From positions 1 through 6,783 of the forward strand of contig JAFIHP010000361.1 in NCBI GenBank assembly GCA_017849335.1: DNA of 6,783 bases. Reading direction: 5' to 3'. Below the pieces are notes generated by a model. That model saw nothing but the letters and a program-made list of their open reading frames with translations, was not told the origin of the DNA and made no database searches. The translations under genes were made by a program, and so were the position numbers. The stretch's first letter is position 1, and every line of letters starts with the position of its first letter. Positions 5,468 to 6,783 of this stretch are shown piece by piece. The stretch is from Actinomycetales bacterium (GTDB taxonomy: Bacteria; Actinomycetota; Actinomycetes; S36-B12).

Positions 5468-6783
5468 ATGTACGCGTTCCTGACCGACCCGCCCCGCTTC
5501 CTCTTCTTCACCGGCAAGGGAGGCGTCGGCAAGACCTCCGTCGCCTGCGCCACGGCCGTCCACCTAGCGGACGAGGGCCGGCGCGTGCTGCTGGTCAGCA
5601 CCGACCCCGCGTCCAACGTCGGGCAGGTCTTCGGGTGCACGATCGGCAACACCATCACCCCGATCCCCGACGTGCCGGGACTGGCAGCGCTGGAGATCGA
5701 CCCGGAGGCGGCGGCGGAGGCATACCGCGAGCGCATCGTCGGCCCCGTGCGCGGCCTGCTGCCCGAGCCGGAGATCGCCTCCATCACCGAGCAGCTGTCC
5801 GGCTCGTGCACGACCGAGGTCGCGTCGTTCGACGAGTTCACCGCGCTGCTCACCGACGAGACCCTCATCGGGGAGTACGACCACGTCGTGTTCGACACCG
5901 CCCCCACCGGGCACACCATCCGGCTCCTGCAGCTGCCCGGGGATTGGAGCACCTTCCTCGACGCCGGGAAGGGCGACGCGTCGTGCCTGGGCCCCCTGGC
6001 CGGACTGGACAAGCAGCGCAGCGCCTACACCCGGGCCGTCGCCTCGCTCCAGGACGCCGAGCGGACGCGGCTCGTCCTCGTCGCTCGCGCGCAGGCGAGC
6101 TCCATCGACGAGATCGCCCGAACGGCCGCCGAGCTCGCCCTCATCGGCATCGACTCCGGCAGCGTCGTCATCAACGCCGTCCTTCCCGAGACCGCCGGCG
6201 ACGATCCCCTCGCCGCCGCCGTCCGTCGCCGCGAGCGGGAGGCGCTCGAATCGCTTCCCCGCACACTCTCCGGCCTGCCGGTCGACGTGCTCGAGCTCAA
6301 GCCGGTGAACGTCATGGGACTCGCCGCACTCCGCACGCTCCTGGACACCGAGCCGTTGACCCTCGACGACGCGCCGCCGTCGTTCGACGAGGTCGTTGAC
6401 CGCCCGCTCGTGGACCTCATCGACCAGATCGAGGCCGGCGGCCACGGACTGGTGATGTGCATGGGCAAGGGCGGCGTCGGCAAGACCACCGTCGCGTCCG
6501 CGATCGCGATCGCCCTGGCAGAGCGCGGGCATCCGGTCCACCTCACGACGACCGACCCCGCGGCGCATCTCGAGCAGACCCTCGCCGGCGTCGTCGCGAA
6601 CCTTCGCGTCACCCGAATCGACCCGACGCAGGCCGCGCAGGAGTACCGCGACCACGTCATGGCGACGAAGGGCGCGCAGCTCGACGAGGCCGGGCGTGCG
6701 AACCTGGCGGAGGACCTGCGGTCGCCCTGCACCGAGGAGGTCGCGGTCTTCCGGCAGTTCTCCGCCGTCATCCGCGAAGGCCG
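5468..6783 (+). CDS. arsA: Arsenical pump-driving ATPase ArsA, 3' end missing
   Basis: 438 codons are present and the frame runs off the window; the full protein is normally near 580 aa. ArsA is a cytosolic As(III)-stimulated ATPase that docks on the ArsB or Acr3 pump. Two nucleotide-binding halves are seen. NBD1 has P-loop TGKGGVGKTS (15-24), STDPASN (44-50) and the switch DTAPTGHTIRLLQLPG (143-158). NBD2 has MGKGGVGKTT (332-341) and TTDPAAH (361-367), and its switch lies beyond the end. The three metalloid ligands are present as Cys114 (SGSCTTE), Cys173 (ASCLGP) and Cys421 (SPCTEE), matching Cys113, Cys172 and Cys422 of R773 ArsA. ATG 5468 lies 1 base after the arsD stop with no strong ribosome site, so translation is probably coupled to arsD. 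Confidence 0.95.
   Translation, partial: MYAFLTDPPRFLFFTGKGGVGKTSVACATAVHLADEGRRVLLVSTDPASNVGQVFGCTIGNTITPIPDVPGLAALEIDPEAAAEAYRERIVGPVRGLLPEPEIASITEQLSGSCTTEVASFDEFTALLTDETLIGEYDHVVFDTAPTGHTIRLLQLPGDWSTFLDAGKGDASCLGPLAGLDKQRSAYTRAVASLQDAERTRLVLVARAQASSIDEIARTAAELALIGIDSGSVVINAVLPETAGDDPLAAAVRRREREALESLPRTLSGLPVDVLELKPVNVMGLAALRTLLDTEPLTLDDAPPSFDEVVDRPLVDLIDQIEAGGHGLVMCMGKGGVGKTTVASAIAIALAERGHPVHLTTTDPAAHLEQTLAGVVANLRVTRIDPTQAAQEYRDHVMATKGAQLDEAGRANLAEDLRSPCTEEVAVFRQFSAVIREG

Noticed and set aside
4954..6012. A 352-aa open frame on the minus strand crossing arsR, arsD and arsA
   Set aside because: It crosses three well-supported genes and shows no domain; Ser/Arg/Pro/Gly-rich composition is typical of a shadow frame.
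5564..6655. A 363-aa open frame on the minus strand inside arsA
   Set aside because: No recognisable fold, and the opposite strand encodes two P-loops and all three ArsA ligand cysteines.

Overview
The window comes from a high-GC genome, by eye about two-thirds G+C or more, with strong G/C at third codon positions. A mycothiol/thioredoxin-type arsenate reductase carrying the actinobacterial N-terminal helical domain, and an acyl-CoA synthetase of a type familiar from actinobacteria, point to an actinomycete. I cannot place it below phylum from this sequence alone. Both ends cut through genes.

Left half (1-3881, + strand): three tightly packed genes that look like one aromatic or arylalkanoate catabolic operon. 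They are the 3' end of a fumarylacetoacetate hydrolase (FAH) family gene, an MhpA-like FAD-dependent aromatic-ring hydroxylase whose GTG start overlaps the FAH stop by 4 bases, and a 630-aa ANL-superfamily acyl-CoA synthetase 14 bases further on with a clear GGAGG site. A plausible reading is that an aromatic acid is ring-hydroxylated, a ring-cleavage product is processed by the FAH-type enzyme, and an acid substrate or side chain is activated to a CoA thioester. The substrate cannot be read from this window. A 9-bp inverted repeat lies in the 56-base gap to the next, convergent gene.

Right half (3938-6783): an arsenic resistance locus built around a divergent control region (4604-4717). Leftward runs arsC, an LMW-phosphatase-fold arsenate reductase with an extra N-terminal helical domain. 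Rightward run arsR (repressor), arsD (As(III) metallochaperone) and arsA (two-domain As(III) ATPase, cut by the window end after 438 residues). ArsD and ArsA keep the metal-binding cysteines of the proteobacterial R773 plasmid proteins almost position for position, whereas ArsC is of a different family and ArsR has an unusual cysteine arrangement. ArsC would reduce As(V) to As(III), ArsD would hand As(III) to ArsA, and ArsA would power a membrane pump (ArsB or Acr3) that must lie outside the window. The control region is the most A+T-rich stretch of the window and contains several dyads and candidate promoters.

No tRNA, rRNA, CRISPR array, insertion sequence or attachment site was seen. The locus looks like known kinds of systems in a locally unusual arrangement, not a wholly new system.
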